This document shows, one piece after another, positions 61,022-64,000 of a DNA stretch of 64,000 nucleotides (within the stretch, counting starts at the first letter, position 1; each line of letters starts with the position of its first letter). The DNA is from Kribbella pratensis. Lineage in GTDB: Bacteria > Actinomycetota > Actinomycetes > Propionibacteriales > Kribbellaceae. The position numbers and the translations under genes were made by a program. The DNA is taken from positions 337,531 to 401,530 of the forward strand of contig NZ_SODP01000002.1 of assembly GCF_004365355.1 (NCBI RefSeq). The letters are read 5' to 3'. The notes beneath the pieces were generated by a model. It was given only the letters and a program-made list of their open reading frames with translations. It was not told the DNA's origin and ran no database searches.

Positions 61022-62029
61022 TCATCCGAGGACCTTGCTGCTGTCGACCAGCGTGACGTCTACCGGTCTACCAGAGCTGAGCGACTCGAGGGCCGCCTCG
61101 CAGACGGCGGCCGCGGCGTAGCCGTCCCAGGCGCTCGGCCCGTCGATCTCACCGCGCGCGGTGGCATCGACCCAGCGCTGGACCTCGATGTCGTACGCCT
61201 GCTCGAACCGCACCCGGAAGTCGGCCGGCATCGCGCCGCCCCACTGCCCGCCGGCCCGGGTAAACACGCCGGACCCGAGCCCGATCGTCGCGCTCCCGCG
61301 CTCGGCAACAGCCTCACACCGGACCTCGTACCCGACCTGGAAGTTCACGAACACCTCCACGTCGGCCATCGCGCCGTTCGCCAGCTCGAACAGGGCCAGC
61401 TGCGGATCGAGCACCCCGTCCGCGACGAGGCTGGTCGGCTGCGGCGTACTGACGGTGATCCGGGTGATCTCCGAGCCGAACAACCAGCGTGCGACGTCGA
61501 CCTCGTGCACCATCGAGTCCCGCACGATCATCTCGCTGCGGAACGTCGCGGAGGCCGACTTGTTCCGGTGGACGTTGTGCAGCAGCAACGTCCGCCCGAG
61601 CTCACCCGAGTCGAGCAGTTGCTTCATGGCGGCGTACTCCGGATCGAAGCGCCGCATGAACCCGACCTGGATCAACTGCCGTCCGAGCTTGTGCTCCGTC
61701 TCGACGACCTGCAATGCCGACGCGGCGTCCATGGTCAGCGGCTTCTCGCACAGCACAGGCTTGCCGTGCTCCAGACAAGCGAACAGTTGCTCGGCGTGCG
61801 CAAATCCGGGTGAAGCGAGGATCACCGCGTCGACCTCGTTGCTCGCGATCAGCTCGAGCGGGTCGGCCACGACGCGAGCGTCGAGCCTCGATCCGAGGTC
61901 CTCGGCCCGCGCCAGATCGGGATCCGACACCGCGACCAGGCGCGCACCCGCCGTCTTCCGCACGATTCGCTCGGCATGGTCGGCGCCCATCACCCCCACG
62001 CCGACGACCCCGACCCGCAGATCGCTCAT
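61022..62029 (-). CDS. Inositol 2-dehydrogenase-type Gfo/Idh/MocA oxidoreductase
   Basis: 335 residues: Rossmann motif VGVVGVGVMGADHAERI, EKPLTMD with the catalytic Lys, and VGFMRRFDPEYAAMK, typical of myo-inositol or scyllo-inositol dehydrogenases. Oxidises an inositol with NAD+. ATG 62029 overlaps the ABC ATPase stop by 4 nt. The operon with an importer and MmsA/IolA supports inositol catabolism. Confidence 0.88.
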   Translation of the reverse strand: MSDLRVGVVGVGVMGADHAERIVRKTAGARLVAVSDPDLARAEDLGSRLDARVVADPLELIASNEVDAVILASPGFAHAEQLFACLEHGKPVLCEKPLTMDAASALQVVETEHKLGRQLIQVGFMRRFDPEYAAMKQLLDSGELGRTLLLHNVHRNKSASATFRSEMIVRDSMVHEVDVARWLFGSEITRITVSTPQPTSLVADGVLDPQLALFELANGAMADVEVFVNFQVGYEVRCEAVAERGSATIGLGSGVFTRAGGQWGGAMPADFRVRFEQAYDIEVQRWVDATARGEIDGPSAWDGYAAAAVCEAALESLSSGRPVDVTLVDSSKVLG

Positions 62030-62886
62030 GTGTCCTCCTGCCGCTGGGATTCATTCTCCACGACCAGTTCAGGGTTGACGCTGCGCAGTTCGTGGCTCAG
62101 AGCTTCGAGCTCGGAGCCGCCTGCCATCTCGGTCGTCAACTGCTCCAGCGTGATCTCCGACCGGTGCGTGTCGAGCGCGACCCGGCCCAGCTTCAGGACG
62201 ACGAAGTGGTTCCCGACCAGGTAGGCGTGATGCGGATTGTGCGTGATGAAGATGACCCCGATCCCCGCGTCGCGCGCCCTCACGACGTACTTCAGCACGA
62301 CCCCGGACTGGTTAACGCCGAGGGCTGCGGTCGGCTCGTCGAGGATCAGCACCTTCGCCCCGAAATGGATCGCGCGTGCGATCGCGACGCACTGCCGCTG
62401 ACCGCCCGACAGCTTGCCGACCGGCTGTTCGAGGTCGGGGATCGAGATCCCCATCTTCGTCAGCTCCTCCTGCGCGATCCGCTTCATCTTGGTCGAGTCC
62501 AGCTGCCGGAACGGACCCTTGGTGATCTCGTTGCCGAGGAAGAAGTTGCGCCAGACCGACATCAGCGGCGCCAGCGCGAGGTCCTGGTAGACGGTCGCGA
62601 TGCCGCTGTCCAGCGACTCCCGAGGCGAGCCGAAGTGCCGCTCCTCACCGTTCACCGACATTCGCCCCGAGGTGTAGTCGTGCAGGCCGGCGATGATCTT
62701 GATCAGCGTCGACTTCCCCGCGCCGTTGTCCCCGAGCACGCAGGTGATCTCACCTTGGCGGACCGACAACGACACCCCGCGGAGCGCGTTGATGTTCCCG
62801 TAGCTCTTGCCGACCTCCTCCAGCAGCACGATCGGCGTGTTGGGGCTGGCGGAGGCTTCGTCCGCGAACGAGTCCGTCGTGGTCAT
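62026..62886 (-). CDS. Sugar ABC transporter ATP-binding protein (half-size)
   Basis: 286 residues with one ABC domain: Walker A GDNGAGKST at 52-60, LSGGQRQ, Walker B VLILDEPTAALG. A single domain rather than the fused pair of MglA/RbsA, as in FrcA-type importers. ATG 62886 follows GGAGG, and overlaps the permease stop by 4 nt. It energises sugar/inositol uptake. Confidence 0.9.
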   Translation of the reverse strand: MTTTDSFADEASASPNTPIVLLEEVGKSYGNINALRGVSLSVRQGEITCVLGDNGAGKSTLIKIIAGLHDYTSGRMSVNGEERHFGSPRESLDSGIATVYQDLALAPLMSVWRNFFLGNEITKGPFRQLDSTKMKRIAQEELTKMGISIPDLEQPVGKLSGGQRQCVAIARAIHFGAKVLILDEPTAALGVNQSGVVLKYVVRARDAGIGVIFITHNPHHAYLVGNHFVVLKLGRVALDTHRSEITLEQLTTEMAGGSELEALSHELRSVNPELVVENESQRQEDT

Positions 62887-63929
62887 CGTGCCTCCGCCCT
62901 GTTCTTGACGACGAGGTTGACAATGGTTGCCAGCAGCAACATAACCCCGAGGAACGCCTTGAACCAGTCCGGGTTCCAGCCGGCGTACACGACACCGAGC
63001 TGGACCATTCCGAAGATCAGCGCGCCGACCGCGGCACCGACCACGGACCCGTAGCCGCCGGTGAGCAGACACCCGCCGACGACCGCCGCGATGATGTACA
63101 GGAACTCCTTCCCGACACCTTCACCGGACTGCACCACGCCGTTCTGCACGAACAGCAGCTGCATGCCGGTGAACCAGGCGAAGAACCCGACCGTCATGAA
63201 CAGCCCGATCTTCACCTTCCGGACCGGTACGCCGACCGCGCGCGCCGCCGCCGCGTCGCCGCCGACCGCGAAGATCCAGTTGCCTATCTGGGTCCGCTGC
63301 AGTACCCAGGCCGCGATCGCGACGAACACGATCCACCAGACGACGATGATCTTGATCGTCACGCCACCGATTTTGAACTCCGACGCGAAGATCGCCTTCG
63401 CCGCGTTGAACCCGTCCATGTCGCTGATCGAGTTCGACGCCACGGCGCCGGAGGCCAGCCGGGTGACCGCGATGTTGAGGCCTTGCAGGATGAAGAACGT
63501 GCCCAGCGTCACCAGGAAGCTGGGCAGTCCCGTCCGCATCAGCAGCCAGCCGTTGAACGCGCCGATCGCCAGCGAGAGCACCAGGGCGACTAGTACGCCG
63601 ACCCACACGTTCACGCTGAACTGGTACGCGAACAGACCCGCCGTCAGACCGGCCGTCGTCACCGCGACACCCGCCGAAAGGTCGAACTCGCCGCCGATCA
63701 TCAGCAGCGAGACCGGCACCGCCATCACGCCGATCAGCGCGGCTTGGTAGAGGATCGTGCCGGTGTTGTTGATCTCGCGGAACGGCGGTGCGGCGATCAG
63801 GAAGAACACCAGGATGACAGCCGCGCCGACCAGCGATCCGATCTCCGGCCGGCTGAGCAGTCGTGCCCCGAGGGACCGCGCGGAGACGCGGTCGTCGGCC
63901 GAAGCCGGTGAGGTGATGGTCGATGCCAT
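62883..63929 (-). CDS. Sugar ABC transporter permease
   Basis: 348 residues with about nine membrane helices; GGEFDLSAGVAVTTAGLTAG and GLPSFLVTLGTFFILQGLNIAVTR are the RbsC/FrcC family signatures. Forms the transmembrane pore with the half-size ATPase. Part of the operon with a substrate-binding protein upstream, whose stop codon is 10 bp away. Confidence 0.9.
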   Translation of the reverse strand: MASTITSPASADDRVSARSLGARLLSRPEIGSLVGAAVILVFFLIAAPPFREINNTGTILYQAALIGVMAVPVSLLMIGGEFDLSAGVAVTTAGLTAGLFAYQFSVNVWVGVLVALVLSLAIGAFNGWLLMRTGLPSFLVTLGTFFILQGLNIAVTRLASGAVASNSISDMDGFNAAKAIFASEFKIGGVTIKIIVVWWIVFVAIAAWVLQRTQIGNWIFAVGGDAAAARAVGVPVRKVKIGLFMTVGFFAWFTGMQLLFVQNGVVQSGEGVGKEFLYIIAAVVGGCLLTGGYGSVVGAAVGALIFGMVQLGVVYAGWNPDWFKAFLGVMLLLATIVNLVVKNRAEAR

Positions 63930-63938
63930 GGCGTTACC

Positions 63939-64000
63939 TCAACGGGTCCCGGCTTCGGCGAACTTCTGCACCGCCGCGATGTTGGACTTGTCGATGAACG
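63939..64000 (-). CDS. Sugar-binding protein, C-terminal fragment (window edge)
   Basis: Only the last 19 codons are in the window: FIDKSNIAAVQKFAEAGTR then TGA. This ending and the position before the permease are what one expects of the periplasmic-type substrate-binding lipoprotein of the importer. The rest lies beyond the window. Confidence 0.7.
   Translation of the reverse strand, partial: FIDKSNIAAVQKFAEAGTR

Overview
The window is high-GC, gene-dense actinobacterial chromosome. It has many GTG and TTG starts, frequent 4-nt stop/start overlaps and several probably leaderless transcripts. It carries the ftsE-ftsX-M23 peptidase-smpB-ssrA block, an F420-type (LLM) oxidoreductase and a Tad pilus locus. 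From general knowledge of such gene content I think of Propionibacteriales, for example a Kribbella-like soil actinomycete. That assignment is inference, not a database result.

Region by region. 0-5.3 kb: an ArsR-SRPBCC pair, then two convergent secreted hydrolases (SGNH esterase, M4 metalloprotease) sharing a terminator. 5.7-12 kb: an FHA membrane protein, MarR plus epoxide hydrolase, a 14-bp tandem repeat running into an SDR gene, a second ArsR-SRPBCC pair and an alpha/beta hydrolase. 12-15 kb: a large SF1 helicase with a C-terminal nuclease-like domain, next to the 3' end of tmRNA. 15-20.6 kb: ssrA with its terminator, two membrane proteins, smpB, an M23 peptidase, ftsX and ftsE (trans-translation and cell-division/cell-wall turnover). 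20.7-27.6 kb: pfkB kinase, small membrane proteins, an orphan sugar-binding lipoprotein, cspA, a cytidine-deaminase-like protein, a VOC-YCII-P-loop operon with a divergent two-domain regulator, and a HigBA-like toxin-antitoxin pair whose toxin gene appears frameshifted. 27.6-31 kb: a hydantoin/dihydropyrimidine operon (LLM oxidoreductase, dihydropyrimidinase, beta-ureidopropionase). 31-37 kb: unassigned and immunity-like small proteins, PhzF-like isomerase, SRPBCC-TetR with a perfect operator, a serpin, a flavin reductase-like protein. 37-43 kb: EamA exporter/LysR, XRE-type regulator/MFS, a Cys-cluster/pentapeptide protein and prfB.

43-49.5 kb: a 168-bp near-palindromic element separates prfB from a TetR/NmrA-like pair, followed by a leftward tadABC-flp-tadE-tadE-tadG operon. 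49.7-56.2 kb: two divergent operons, AraC-Gfo/Idh-GntR and FAD oxidoreductase-PhyH dioxygenase-Gfo/Idh, that look like one uncharacterised catabolic unit. 56-59.3 kb: a glutamine-amidotransferase-like protein, LysR, an APH-type kinase and a 40-aa basic protein. 59.5-64 kb: a leftward inositol-type catabolic and uptake operon (SBP, permease, ATPase, dehydrogenase, methylmalonate-semialdehyde dehydrogenase), truncated by the window end.

The most unusual sequence-level observations are: two copies of an exactly 96-bp element with 28-bp terminal inverted repeats (68-163 and 36175-36270), each 37-40 bp upstream of a gene; the 168-bp palindrome that supplies a TetR stop codon and sits 17 bp from the prfB start; the higB-like frameshift; and the roughly 21-kb separation of prfB from ftsEX.
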